Below are positions 1 to 8,409 of a stretch of 64,000 bases of DNA, piece after piece. The position numbers were made by a program, and so were the translations under genes. The stretch spans positions 197,170 through 261,169 of the forward strand of contig NZ_LMEA01000007.1 in assembly GCF_001425235.1 (NCBI RefSeq), given 5' to 3'. Numbering within the stretch: the first letter of the stretch is position 1; every line of letters begins with the position of its first letter. Source of the DNA: Devosia sp. Root413D1 (lineage in GTDB: Bacteria > Pseudomonadota > Alphaproteobacteria > Rhizobiales > Devosiaceae). Below the pieces are notes generated by a model. It was not told the DNA's origin and searched no databases. It worked only from the letters and a program-made list of their open reading frames with translations.

Positions 1-338
1 TCGTCCTCGCCGATGAACACCAGGTCGGGGTCGCCATCCCCGTCATAGTCGGCGATGGCGACGTCCTCGTGGTCGCCGCTGGGGCCGGTGAGTGGGGACG
101 CGCTGAACCGCCCGGCGCCGTCATTGAGCAGCACCCGGTTGGTACCGAGCTCAATGGCGATGGTGAGGTCCGCATCGCCGTCGCCATCAAGGTCGGCGGC
201 GGTCGCCCCCATTGCGTTGGGTGAACCGCTCTTGGGCGGCAGCGCCTCTGCCGACACCTCGATGAAATAGGGCGTGGCGGTGTCCGGCGAGCAGAGGCCG
301 AAGCTGATGGCGGCGATCAGGGCGCAGAGCTGATCCAT
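1..338 (-). CDS. FG-GAP/VCBS repeat protein, partial (3' end outside window)
   Basis: The minus-strand frame opens at an ATG (complement of 336-338) and runs off the left edge after about 112 codons. The N-terminus is weakly hydrophobic and may be a short export signal. Two acidic calcium-loop-like motifs follow, DLDGDGDADL near residue 48 and DYDGDGDPDL near residue 97, each followed by short beta-type segments. This spacing is that of FG-GAP/VCBS repeats, which build extracellular beta-propellers. The substrate and exact role cannot be inferred from this fragment. It may be a secreted or surface protein. Confidence 0.7.
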   Translation of the reverse strand, partial: MDQLCALIAAISFGLCSPDTATPYFIEVSAEALPPKSGSPNAMGATAADLDGDGDADLTIAIELGTNRVLLNDGAGRFSASPLTGPSGDHEDVAIADYDGDGDPDLVFIGED

Positions 339-478
339 TGGCCGACGCTATTGGCTGAGGCGTCCCGGGACAAGCGTCTGTCGCCGTGGGGCCGGTTGTG
401 CTAAGGTCGGCTCGAGGCTCAGGCCGGAGTGATACCGGCGTCGCGTTCGTGGCGCCGGACTCGTACCCCAGGACCACA

Positions 479-826
479 GTGAATACCTTCAAGAGCATCG
501 CCGTGCCGGTGACGCGTCGGCTTGGTGCCGGCAAGGCCAAACCGCGCGCCGGTGCGTCGGGGGTCGATCGTCATTCCGACAGGCCGGCCGCCGAGTTCCA
601 TCGTCAGCCGGCGCAGCCCATCACACCGAATGCGGTGCACCGCTTCCATGTCGGGCAACGATTGACCATGGCGCGCGGCTCGCGCGACATCGCGCGGTCG
701 GCGGCGGTTTGCCAGGTGGTGGCGCTGCTGCCGCACGAAAGCGGCCCGTTGCTCTACCGCGTGCGCAGCGAACTCGAGAGCTTTGAGCGCGTGGTCGACG
801 AGGTCGATCTGGCGCCATACCGGTAA
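479..826 (+). CDS. small conserved hypothetical protein
   Basis: I do not recognise a named family with certainty. The last 50 or so residues (VCQVVALLPHESGPLLYRVRS, then ESFERVVDEVDLAPY with an Arg end) look like the short alphaproteobacterial proteins of the type 'vGqtV..G.y.IvrlLP...G.p.YRVks..E.heRvV.E..L'. That argues for this strand over the competing minus-strand frame. The GTG at 479 gives a 115-residue protein and is preceded by a weak AGGA-like site; a longer frame opens upstream at 386. The N-terminal half is basic and unremarkable. Function unknown. Confidence 0.5.
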   Translation: MNTFKSIAVPVTRRLGAGKAKPRAGASGVDRHSDRPAAEFHRQPAQPITPNAVHRFHVGQRLTMARGSRDIARSAAVCQVVALLPHESGPLLYRVRSELESFERVVDEVDLAPYR

Positions 827-1036
827 TCGTCGCGGTCGGCCTTGATTAAGGCGCAATGGTGGCAGATATAACCGGGCACGTTTCGCTTCCATCTGGCGCT
901 ACCAGCTCGGGCCGCTTGCGGTCTAATTGGCTACCTCTTGATATTGTGAACGTTTAGACCCGGTCGGCATGTCGCCGAACGAGGAACGCGTGCAAAGCGG
1001 GAAGATCCTGCGCACGACAATTGAAAGGGGGCCATC

Positions 1037-1243
1037 ATGATCGAAGGCACCGTTAAGTTCTTCAACACCACCAAGGGCTTCGGCTTCATTCAGCCGGACG
1101 ATGGTTCGAAGGACGCTTTCGTCCACATCTCTGCCGTCGAGCGTTCGGGCCTGTCCGGCCTCGCCGAAGGCCAGAAGGTGAGCTACGAGCTCGAAAAGGG
1201 CCGTGACGGCAAGGTTTCGGCGACGAACCTCAAGGCGCTCTAA
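1037..1243 (+). CDS. CspA-family cold-shock protein
   Basis: A 68-residue single cold-shock domain that binds single-stranded nucleic acid and acts as an RNA chaperone in the cytoplasm. Both RNA-binding motifs are present: RNP1 KGFGFIQP (residues 13-20) and RNP2 DAFVHI (about 30-35). The length is typical of alphaproteobacterial CspA. A purine-rich AAAGGGGG ribosome site precedes the ATG, and the roughly 200-nt gene-free leader upstream is compatible with a regulated 5' UTR. A strong terminator follows. Several paralogues are usual in these genomes, so no number suffix is assigned. Confidence 0.95.
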   Translation: MIEGTVKFFNTTKGFGFIQPDDGSKDAFVHISAVERSGLSGLAEGQKVSYELEKGRDGKVSATNLKAL

Positions 1244-1290
1244 GAACGCCCCGTGGCGCTGAGGGACTTGTCCTGGCGGCGCAACGACGG

Positions 1291-1316
1291 AAAAGGCCCC
1301 TCACGGGGCCTTTTTT
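1291..1316 (+). terminator. Rho-independent terminator after the cold-shock gene
   Basis: A 10-bp perfect stem (1291-1300 with 1305-1314) closes a 4-nt loop and ends in a run of six T. The A-rich 5' side means it also reads as a terminator on the minus strand, so it can serve the convergent motAB operon as well. Confidence 0.9.
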
Positions 1317-1337
1317 GTTGGTCGACTTTCCCAGAGC

Positions 1338-2249
1338 TTACGGCTTCAAGCCCGCTGGAACCGGCGGCGCCTCGTAGCGCACCGTGATCTGCACCCGGCC
1401 GTTGCCCGCAAGGTAAGGATCGTTGGGAAACAGCGGCTCCGACGTGGCGCTGCCGTTCACTGCCCGAATGCGATCGTCGGACAGGCCGAACTCGCCGAGG
1501 ATAGCGCGAACCGCGTTGGCGCGGTCGCTCGAGAGATCCCAGGCGCCATAGCGCGGGTTGTCGTAGACCGCGCCGGCGGCGGTATGGCCCGAGATGGTGA
1601 TCTGGTTCGACAGCTTCTGCAGGATCGGCGCGAGTGAGGCGATGGCCTTGCGAGTCGACTCGTAGGGGTATTTCGACCCCTCGGGGAACATCGGCCGGCC
1701 TTCCTGGTCCATGATCTCGATGTCGAGCCCGTTCTCGGTCTCGCGCACCAAGAGGTTATCGGCGATCTTGGTGATGTCGGGCAGGGCCTGCCACGCCTGG
1801 CGGATGCTGGCGGCTGCCGCGTGATAGTCGGCATTGTACCGGGATTCGAGCGTCACCGTCGAAGCGCGGATCGCGTCGTAGTCGCTGCCGCCGATCTCGG
1901 CCACGCCGCCTCGCGATTCCATCTTCGGGCCGGCTTCGCTGCTCTCCGGCGCGGTCAGCGCGTCCTTGTTGGATTCGACGGCGATCTTGGCGCCATCCTC
2001 GGCAAAGGCGAGGCCACCCATGACGCCGCCGGCGCCGCTGGTGTTCTCGCTGACATTGGGCGGCGCGAAATAGTCGGCGAGGCCCTTCTTCTGCTCCGGC
2101 GTCGTCATGCTGATCAGCCACAGCAGCAGGAAGAACGCCATCATGGCCGTCACGAAGTCGGCGTAGGCGATCTTCCAGGCGCCGCCATGATGGGCATGGG
2201 CGGCCCGCTTGACCCGCTTGATGATGATGGTCTGGTCGTTGCGCGCCAT
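1338..2249 (-). CDS. motB: flagellar motor stator protein MotB
   Basis: Stator subunit that anchors the proton channel to peptidoglycan. The 303-residue protein begins with a basic cytoplasmic tail, then one membrane segment at about residues 29-48 carrying the conserved proton-accepting Asp (D31, in AYADFVTAMMAFF). A long variable linker leads to a C-terminal OmpA-like domain (about 165-300) with an ISGHT strand and the SSDRANAVRAIL helix. It lies 11 nt downstream of motA in the same operon. The divided motA-motB order and lengths are standard for alphaproteobacteria. No other flagellar gene is in the window. Confidence 0.95.
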   Translation of the reverse strand: MARNDQTIIIKRVKRAAHAHHGGAWKIAYADFVTAMMAFFLLLWLISMTTPEQKKGLADYFAPPNVSENTSGAGGVMGGLAFAEDGAKIAVESNKDALTAPESSEAGPKMESRGGVAEIGGSDYDAIRASTVTLESRYNADYHAAAASIRQAWQALPDITKIADNLLVRETENGLDIEIMDQEGRPMFPEGSKYPYESTRKAIASLAPILQKLSNQITISGHTAAGAVYDNPRYGAWDLSSDRANAVRAILGEFGLSDDRIRAVNGSATSEPLFPNDPYLAGNGRVQITVRYEAPPVPAGLKP

Positions 2250-2260
2250 GGCTCAGACCC

Positions 2261-3121
2261 TCACGATGCCGGCAGGTTGGCAGTGGCTTCGTCGATCTCG
2301 GCGAAGGTCGGCCGCACTTCCGACATCAGCGCCTTGCGCGCGAACTCGACGGCGATGGCCGGGGCATAGCCCGACATCTGCGCCAAGAGGCCAACCTTCA
2401 TCGACAGGAAGTACTTCGACTCCGCCTCGAAGATGTTGCGCAGCGACTGCGCCATCGGTCCGAAGAAGCCATAGGCGACGAACACGCCGAGAAAGGTTCC
2501 AACCAGGGCGCCGCCGATCATGTGGCCGAGCACTTCCGGCGGCTCGCTGATCGACCCCATGGTCTTGATCACGCCGAGCACCGCCGCGACGATGCCGAGC
2601 GCCGGCGTGCCGTCGGCCAGCGCCTGCACCGCGGACACCAGGCGCTCGCGCTCCTGGTGATGCGTCTCCAGTTCCTCATCCATCAACGACTCCATCTCGT
2701 GGGCGACGTTGCTGCCGAGGGTGACCATGCGCAGGTAATCGCACATGAACTCGACGGCGTCGTGGTTGCCGGCGAAGGTCGGGAAGCGCTGGAACAGCGA
2801 TGAGTTGGCTGGATCCTCGATATGCGGCTCGAGCGCCAGCACGCCCTTGGCCTGTACCAGCTTGAACAGCGTGAACTGCAGTCCGAGCAGCTCGACATAG
2901 GCGGCCTTGTCGTAGCGCGGACCGCGGAACAGGATGCCGAAGATGCTGGCCGTCTGCTTCAGCACCGGCCCGGTATTGCCGATGATGTAGGCGCCGAACG
3001 CCGCACCCAGGATGATCAGCGCCTCGAAGGGCTGGATCAGCACTTCGAGATGCCCGCCCATGGCGACATAGCCGCCGATGACGCTGGCAAAGATTACGAC
3101 AATGCCGATGATGAGACGCAT
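2261..3121 (-). CDS. motA: flagellar motor stator protein MotA
   Basis: Proton-channel stator subunit of the flagellar motor, 286 residues, with four predicted membrane segments (two near the N-terminus at about 1-50 and two at about 165-225). A large cytoplasmic loop lies between helices 2 and 3 and holds the charged region that contacts FliG. The sequence starts MRLIIGIVVIFASVIGGYVA, typical of the long alphaproteobacterial MotA. It is first in the motAB operon; the roughly 310 bp upstream contain no other gene and should hold the promoter, which I could not define. Confidence 0.95.
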   Translation of the reverse strand: MRLIIGIVVIFASVIGGYVAMGGHLEVLIQPFEALIILGAAFGAYIIGNTGPVLKQTASIFGILFRGPRYDKAAYVELLGLQFTLFKLVQAKGVLALEPHIEDPANSSLFQRFPTFAGNHDAVEFMCDYLRMVTLGSNVAHEMESLMDEELETHHQERERLVSAVQALADGTPALGIVAAVLGVIKTMGSISEPPEVLGHMIGGALVGTFLGVFVAYGFFGPMAQSLRNIFEAESKYFLSMKVGLLAQMSGYAPAIAVEFARKALMSEVRPTFAEIDEATANLPAS

Positions 3122-3716
3122 AAAACAGGACCCGCGCTACTAAATCAGGGACAAGGGGTCCTGCGAACCTGAGGCGAGCGATCGGCGCGGTCCGATCCGG
3201 CTGCCTTCTATGTTCGAAGCGACTCCTGTCTGCTTCTCGAACTCCGCCCGAAACCGCGCGGAAACCTAGTCTTTTCGGCGCCTTTCACCGGCGCGTCGTT
3301 CAGCCGCCAATCTGCTATGCCGCGGTTAAGGTTCAGCTAATGGCGAGGCGCGGAAAGGCGGCAGACTGATGCGTTGGTTCCGCAAGCTTTCCTGGTTCAG
3401 TAAGCCACCAAAGCGTTGCCCCCAACACCGGCCGTCATCCCGACGAAAGTCGGGACCCAGTGCGCAGGACGTTCGCCCCGCGCGGAGCTTTCCGACCTTG
3501 CGGTGACGGACCGGGGCGGTTCGCGTATGCCCGACCATCGAGCAGTGGGTCCCGGCGTTCGCCGGGATGACGGCCGGTGAATAGAACGGCGTGAAGCGCC
3601 GAAGCGACCTCCCGCACCGACAATTTCGAAAATGCCCCATTAGGAGCATTCAAATCCGCGCGGGAATGCGGCATAGCTGCCATACTGGTATGGTAGGGAT
3701 TTTGAGGAGCTTCCCG
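3122..3716. other. gene-free 595-bp intergenic region
   Basis: Only the upstream part of motA and one intergenic inverted repeat (3434-3571) are recognisable. A minus-strand frame across 3326-3649 exists but its residues are mostly translated repeat, so I do not call it a gene. The right end carries the GAGGAG ribosome site of the next gene. Confidence 0.6.
3434..3571. repeat. GTCATCCC-type intergenic inverted repeat, copy 1
   Basis: Opens with GTCATCCCGACGAAAGTCGG and closes with the related inverse arm CCCGGCGTTCGCCGGGATGAC. Same family as 20026-20103, 33118-33195 and 61933-62011, but with a longer internal spacer. No coding content. Confidence 0.8.
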
Positions 3717-4922
3717 TTGAAGATTACAGACCTGAAATGCGCGATCATTGCCTCGAGCCCGGTGATCCGCATCACCACCGATGAGGGCATCACCGGCTGG
3801 AGCCAGATCGAGACCCCCAAACCCTACGTCAAGCCGCAGGTGCTGCAGCTGAAGGATTGGATCGTCGGGCAGGACCCGCGCGACGTCGAGCGCGTCATGC
3901 GCCGCATCCGGGTGCGCGGTGGCTTCAAGCCGTTCGGCTCGGCGGTCTCGGCCATCGAGCATGCGCTGTGGGACATTGCCGGCAAGGCGGCCAACGCTCC
4001 GGCCTACCGCCTGCTCGGCGGCAAGGTGCGCGACCAGGTCCGCACCTATCGCACGCTTTACCAGGCCGAGGTGCCTGGCGGCGCCGAGCACACGCCCGAG
4101 GGCTACAAGCGCTGGGCCGAGTACGGCAAGTCGCTGAAGGGCGAGTTCACCCTGTTCAAGCTGCCGAGCGCCTACCACTCGTCGATGGTGCGCGACTTCC
4201 CGGATTTCTTCTACGGCGAAGTGCAGGAGGATGCGCCGTTCCCGTACCCGCACAAGGGCACGATGACCAAGGAAGGCTTCGACCACCTCGTCGCCTGCAT
4301 CACCTCGGCCCGCGAGACGCTGGGCAAGGGCTACAATACGGCAGTCGATGCCGGCCCGGGCTTCATGCCGCTCGATGCGCTGCGCCTCGCCAAGGCGGTC
4401 GAACACCTGCACCTGCTCTGGATCGAAGACACGGTGACCGGCGACTACTCGCCCTACGTCAACCCTGACGTCTACAAGGACGTGACGCACCACACCACGA
4501 CGCCGATCCACACCGGCGAGCAGATCTATCTGCGCCAGCACTATAAGCAGCTGATCGAGAGCCACGCGGTGAACGTCATTGGCCCCGATCCCTGCGACGT
4601 CGGCGGCCTCGCCGAGATCAAGTGGGTCGCCGAGCACGCGGACCTCCACGGTATCGCCATCGCGCCACACGGCACCGCCAACGGCATCCTCGGACTCGCC
4701 GCGCTGATCCAGGTCTGCGCCACCATGCCGGACAACCTGATCGCCTTCGAGTACCCGGCCCGGTTCGAACCGTTCTGGTACGACATCACCGAGGGCTTTG
4801 AGGGCATGCCGGTGAAGGGCGGGCTGATCGACGTGCCGGATCGTCCGGGCCTCGGCGTCAACCTGATCGCCAAGGAAGCCAGGAAGTACCTCGAAGAGGG
4901 CGACGAGAACTTCTTCGACTGA
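3717..4922 (+). CDS. enolase-superfamily (mandelate racemase/muconate lactonizing type) dehydratase
   Basis: Predicted Mg2+-dependent sugar-acid dehydratase or related enzyme. It abstracts the proton alpha to a carboxylate. Residues 1-120 form the capping domain; the barrel carries the metal ligands in DAGPGF, IEDT and HTGEQ and the catalytic-type His in APHG. The closest general resemblance is to the galactonate/mannonate dehydratase-like group, but the substrate is not resolved. I chose the TTG at 3717 (401 residues) because GAGGAG lies 7 nt upstream; an in-frame ATG at 3690 is worse placed. No sugar genes adjoin, so the pathway is unknown. Confidence 0.85.
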   Translation: MKITDLKCAIIASSPVIRITTDEGITGWSQIETPKPYVKPQVLQLKDWIVGQDPRDVERVMRRIRVRGGFKPFGSAVSAIEHALWDIAGKAANAPAYRLLGGKVRDQVRTYRTLYQAEVPGGAEHTPEGYKRWAEYGKSLKGEFTLFKLPSAYHSSMVRDFPDFFYGEVQEDAPFPYPHKGTMTKEGFDHLVACITSARETLGKGYNTAVDAGPGFMPLDALRLAKAVEHLHLLWIEDTVTGDYSPYVNPDVYKDVTHHTTTPIHTGEQIYLRQHYKQLIESHAVNVIGPDPCDVGGLAEIKWVAEHADLHGIAIAPHGTANGILGLAALIQVCATMPDNLIAFEYPARFEPFWYDITEGFEGMPVKGGLIDVPDRPGLGVNLIAKEARKYLEEGDENFFD

Positions 4923-4964
4923 GGTTCAACGAGGGGCAGAACCTCCAGCGCAGGTGCGGGCTGT

Positions 4965-5066
4965 CCCCCACCCCTGTCCCCTCCCCGCAAGGGGGAGGGA
5001 GACGCCTGCTGAGGTGCCGGTGTTTTGGTCTCCCTCCCCCTCGAGGGGAGGGGACAGGGGTGGGGG
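4965..5066. repeat. long GC-rich foldback between convergent genes
   Basis: Perfect 22-bp inverted arms (4965-4986 and 5045-5066), with a second nested 13-bp pair (4991-5003 and 5028-5040) inside. It lies between the convergent dehydratase and SRPBCC genes, so a bidirectional transcription stop is possible. Related in style, not in sequence, to the C/G-rich repeats near 30.9, 35.5 and 41.1 kb. Confidence 0.85.
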
Positions 5067-5105
5067 GCGGCAGCCACCGGCGGCAGCGGCTTGCCAAGAC
5101 CCAGA

Positions 5106-5609
5106 CTACCCGGCGCGACGCGCCGCCTCGTACACCGCGACGAGCCGGTCGATGGTCATGTTCCAGCCGACGACCATGCCGCAGTTCATCCACCAGTCGA
5201 CCCTTTCAGGGGTGTACTGGTCCGGGAACTGCACGTGGAAATCCATCAGGGTCTGCGCCCCATAGGGGGTCAGCTGGATGGTGACCAGCGGGCTCTCGTC
5301 GAGATTGTCGAGGTCGAGTTCAGGCCAGCCGCCGACGGCGCCCCAGTAGAACGCCAGCTTCTTGCCCGGCACGATCTCGCGATAGACGCCGCCGGTGAAG
5401 TACCGCTTCTCGGGGGTCTCCACCATTTCCTGGCGCCATTGGCCGCCGACCCTGAGGTCGACCGTCGCTGGCTGATCGGTGTGCTGGTCGGGGTTGAAGT
5501 ACCAGTCGAGATAGGCCGGGTCGGTCCAGGCTTCGAACACCACGCTGGCCGGCGCGGCGAAGGTGCGTTGCAGAGCGATTCCACGATCGAGGGCATAGCT
5601 GGCAGGCAT
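5106..5609 (-). CDS. SRPBCC/AHSA1-domain protein
   Basis: A 167-residue single START/SRPBCC (activator of Hsp90 ATPase homologue 1-like) fold, with the typical opening of an F-A-A-P-A-S-V-V-F-E-A-W-T-D-P strand-helix and the WYFNPD and GGQWRQEM signatures. Such proteins bind small hydrophobic ligands in the cytoplasm. The start at 5609 follows the ArsR stop by one base and has GGGAG upstream; a longer frame to 5642 would overlap the ArsR gene. The ArsR-SRPBCC gene pair is common and suggests the regulator senses the same stress or ligand. The ligand is unknown. Confidence 0.85.
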   Translation of the reverse strand: MPASYALDRGIALQRTFAAPASVVFEAWTDPAYLDWYFNPDQHTDQPATVDLRVGGQWRQEMVETPEKRYFTGGVYREIVPGKKLAFYWGAVGGWPELDLDNLDESPLVTIQLTPYGAQTLMDFHVQFPDQYTPERVDWWMNCGMVVGWNMTIDRLVAVYEAARRAG

Positions 5610-5610
5610 G

Positions 5611-5976
5611 TCACTGGTCTCCCTTGGAGGCTTTTGCGGCATCGGCGCGGGCGGCCATCATGGCCTTGAGCTGCGTGTCGAGCCGGTCGAAGCGGGTGGT
5701 GAAGAACTCGCGGTATTGCGCCATCCAGGCGTCGGCTTCGACCAGCGGCGCGATCTCCAGCGTGCAGGGCCGCGATTGCGCCGAGCGCTGCTTGCTGATC
5801 AGCCCGGCCTGCTCGAGCACCTTGAGATGCCGCGACACGGTGGGGAGGGTGAGCGCGAAGGGTTCGGCCAGCTCGTTGACCGTGGCTGGCCCCTGGGTCA
5901 GCCGCGCCAGCATGGCGCGACGCGTGGGGTCGGCAAGGGCGGCGAAGGTGGCGGTGAGTGGATCTTGTATTTGCAT
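5611..5976 (-). CDS. ArsR-family winged-helix repressor
   Basis: A 121-residue ArsR/SmtB-type regulator. Residues 8-80 contain the classic ALADPTRRAMLARL start helix and an HTH with PTVSRHLKVLEQAGLI. No CVC metal-binding motif is visible, so a metal sensor is unlikely; this is the subgroup that accompanies SRPBCC genes. It is first in a two-gene operon with the SRPBCC gene. A palindrome overlapping its own start (5981-5992) is the probable autoregulatory operator. Confidence 0.88.
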   Translation of the reverse strand: MQIQDPLTATFAALADPTRRAMLARLTQGPATVNELAEPFALTLPTVSRHLKVLEQAGLISKQRSAQSRPCTLEIAPLVEADAWMAQYREFFTTRFDRLDTQLKAMMAARADAAKASKGDQ

Positions 5977-5980
5977 GACA

Positions 5981-5992
5981 ACGTAATTACGT
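5981..5992. promoter_or_regulatory. candidate ArsR operator
   Basis: Perfect 12-bp palindrome ACGTAATTACGT, flanked by TGACA and CA so the symmetry partly extends. It lies 5 bp upstream of the ArsR start codon in an AT-rich patch, the usual place for ArsR autoregulation. Binding is inferred. Confidence 0.5.
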
Positions 5993-6154
5993 CATAGAGC
6001 AAATAATGTAAAGCCCTGCTGCGCCGGTGACGCAGGGCACCTGTGACGCCGCCGCGCTTGCGTCGCGGGCCGGCTGGTGCTTTACGCCACGCAACAACCC
6101 GCGGCCGCGATCACTCAGCAGAGGCCCGACACTTCAGCAGGGCCCCGTAACCGC

Positions 6155-7777
6155 ATGATCCGCCTCGAGAACATTTCCAAGCAGAACGGCAAGCAGATCG
6201 TCTTCATCGAAGCCTCCGCTGCGCTGCAGCGTGGCGAAAAGGTCGGGCTGGTCGGCCCGAACGGCGCCGGCAAGACCACGTTGTTCCGGATGATCACCGG
6301 CGAAGAGCAGCCGGACGAGGGGCAGGTAGCGGTCGATCGCGGCGTCACCATCGGCTATTTCAGCCAGGATGTCGGCGACATGGCCGGTCGTCCGGCGGTT
6401 GCCGAAGTAATGGAGGGCGCGGGGCCCGCCGGCGCGCTGATTGCCGAGATGAGCGAGCTCGAGGCGGCGATGGCCGACCCGGATCGCGCCGACGAGATGG
6501 ACGAGATCATCACCCGCTATGGCGAGGTGCAGGGCCAGTTCCAGGAGTTGGATGGCTACAGCCTCGATGCGCGGGCGCGCGAAGTGCTGCACGGGCTTGG
6601 CTTCAGCCAGGAGATGATGGACGGCGACGTCGGTGCGCTGTCAGGCGGCTGGAAGATGCGCGTGGCGCTCGGCAAGATCCTGTTGATGCGGCCCGATGCC
6701 CTGCTGCTCGACGAGCCATCCAACCACCTTGATATCGAAAGCCTGATCTGGCTCGAGGATTTCCTGAAGCGCTACGAGGGCGGGGTGCTGATGACCTCGC
6801 ACGACCGCGCCTTCATGAACCGCATCGTCAACAAGATCGTCGAAATCGACGGCGGTTCGCTCACCGCATATTCCGGCGACTACGAGTATTACCAGCAGCA
6901 GCGCGCCCTTTCGGACAAGCAGATGCAGGCGCAGTTCGAGCGCCAGCAGGCGATGCTGGCCAAGGAGATCGCCTTCATCGAGCGCTTCAAGGCGCGCGCC
7001 AGCCACGCCGCGCAGGTGCAGAGCCGGGTCAAGAAGCTCGACAAGATCGACAAGGTGGAGCCGCCCAAGCGCCGCCAGACCGTAAACTTCGAGTTCCGTC
7101 CGCCGGCGCGCTCCGGCGAGGACGTGGTGCTGCTGAAGGGCGTCGACAAAGCCTATGGCAGCCGCTCGATCTACGAGGGGCTGGATTTCCATGTCCGGCG
7201 CAAGGAGCGCTGGTGCATCATGGGCGTCAACGGCGCCGGCAAATCGACGCTGCTGAAGCTGGTGGCGGGCAGCACCGAGCCGGATAACGGCTCGATCAAT
7301 GTCGGGCCCAGCGTCAAGCTCGGCTATTTCGCGCAGCACGCCATGGACCTGCTCGATGGCGACCGCACGGTGTTCCAGTCGCTCGAGGACAGTTTTCCGC
7401 AGGCTGGGCAGGCGGCGCTGCGGGCGCTGGCCGGTTGCTTCGGCTTTTCCGGCGACGAGATCGAGAAGAGGTGCCGGGTGCTGTCAGGCGGCGAGAAAGC
7501 CCGCCTGGTGATGGCCAAGCTCCTGTTCGACTCCCCGAACTTCCTGGTGCTCGACGAGCCGACCAACCACCTGGATATCGCGACAAAGGAAATGCTGATC
7601 GAGGCATTGTCGCAGTATGAGGGGACGATGCTGTTCGTCTCGCACGACCGCCACTTCCTCGCCGCGCTCAGCAACCGCGTGCTGGAGCTGACGCCCGAGG
7701 GCGTCCACGCCTATGGCGGTGGCTACACCGAATATGTGGCGCGCACCGGCCAGGAAGCACCGGGCCTCCGGGGCTAG
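6155..7777 (+). CDS. ABC-F family ATPase (translation factor type)
   Basis: Soluble protein with two ABC ATPase domains and no membrane segments, the ABC-F class that acts on the ribosome. Domain 1 (about 1-245) has GPNGAGKTT, LSGGWKMR and DEPSNHLD; domain 2 (about 315-535) has GVNGAGKST, LSGGEKAR and DEPTNHLD. The roughly 80-residue charged linker between them is the P-site tRNA interaction motif region. I start at the ATG at 6155 (MIRLENISK, 540 residues), where homology begins; the frame is open upstream. It most resembles the YbiT/YheS-like branch, but I would not fix a gene name. Confidence 0.9.
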   Translation: MIRLENISKQNGKQIVFIEASAALQRGEKVGLVGPNGAGKTTLFRMITGEEQPDEGQVAVDRGVTIGYFSQDVGDMAGRPAVAEVMEGAGPAGALIAEMSELEAAMADPDRADEMDEIITRYGEVQGQFQELDGYSLDARAREVLHGLGFSQEMMDGDVGALSGGWKMRVALGKILLMRPDALLLDEPSNHLDIESLIWLEDFLKRYEGGVLMTSHDRAFMNRIVNKIVEIDGGSLTAYSGDYEYYQQQRALSDKQMQAQFERQQAMLAKEIAFIERFKARASHAAQVQSRVKKLDKIDKVEPPKRRQTVNFEFRPPARSGEDVVLLKGVDKAYGSRSIYEGLDFHVRRKERWCIMGVNGAGKSTLLKLVAGSTEPDNGSINVGPSVKLGYFAQHAMDLLDGDRTVFQSLEDSFPQAGQAALRALAGCFGFSGDEIEKRCRVLSGGEKARLVMAKLLFDSPNFLVLDEPTNHLDIATKEMLIEALSQYEGTMLFVSHDRHFLAALSNRVLELTPEGVHAYGGGYTEYVARTGQEAPGLRG

Positions 7778-7920
7778 AGCGGCCCCTCTCCTCTGAGCGG
7801 AGACGGGAAGACGAGGCGATCTCATGGCGACCAAGGTCGCTAAATTGCGATGCTTCGCCAAAATCGGATGTTGATCGTCTTGCTCTAGCTTTGCTTTGCG
7901 AGGGCAGGGGCAATTTCCAG

Positions 7921-8409
7921 ATGTTCGGCTATTTCGACACGATGCTGCGGTACTTCGAGTGCACAGGGCGCTCTTCGCGGACCCAATACTGGGTGTATAC
8001 GCTGGTCTCGCTGCTCCTGCTGTTCGGCGCGCTCTATGTCGACATTGCCATGCTCGGGTACTTTCGGCCGGGCGTCAGTGGCCTGGGGCCGCTGACGCTG
8101 TTCTGCGTCTTCATCCACGTCGTGCCGAACATCACCGTGACGGTGCGGCGGCTGCATGACAGCGGGCGCTCCGGCTGGTGGTACTGGATCAGCCTGGTGC
8201 CGTTCATCGGCGGCATCTGGCTGCTGGTGCTGATGTGCTTCGGGCCCGACGGCTATGGCGCCAACGCGTACGGCGACGACCCGCGCGAGACCAGCACGTG
8301 GGCGCCCCGCGCCAAGGCCGTCCCGCTCAGCCGGGCGCAGGCGTTTGTCGCCGACATGGACGCCCGCCGACGCGCCCGCGGCCCCTGGTCGCCAAGTTCG
8401 GAAAGCTAG
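7921..8409 (+). CDS. DUF805 inner-membrane protein
   Basis: A 162-residue membrane protein. It opens MFGYFDTMLRYF, the usual DUF805 start, then CTGRSSRTQYWVY. Three or four hydrophobic helices lie at about 20-45, 55-80 and 90-115, and VRRLHDSGRSGWWY is the family's hallmark loop. A polar tail follows. Function is unknown for the family. Its stop overlaps the end of the convergent bestrophin-like gene by 4 bp. Confidence 0.85.
   Translation: MFGYFDTMLRYFECTGRSSRTQYWVYTLVSLLLLFGALYVDIAMLGYFRPGVSGLGPLTLFCVFIHVVPNITVTVRRLHDSGRSGWWYWISLVPFIGGIWLLVLMCFGPDGYGANAYGDDPRETSTWAPRAKAVPLSRAQAFVADMDARRRARGPWSPSSES

Noticed and set aside
419-892. Minus-strand frame of 157 codons over the small conserved gene
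   Set aside because: Composition is the Arg/His/Gly-rich mirror of the plus frame, and the plus frame has a recognisable C-terminal pattern.
3326-3649. Minus-strand frame of 107 codons
   Set aside because: Most of it is translated intergenic repeat (VIPANAGTH-type), and its N-terminal part overlaps the region just upstream of the next gene.
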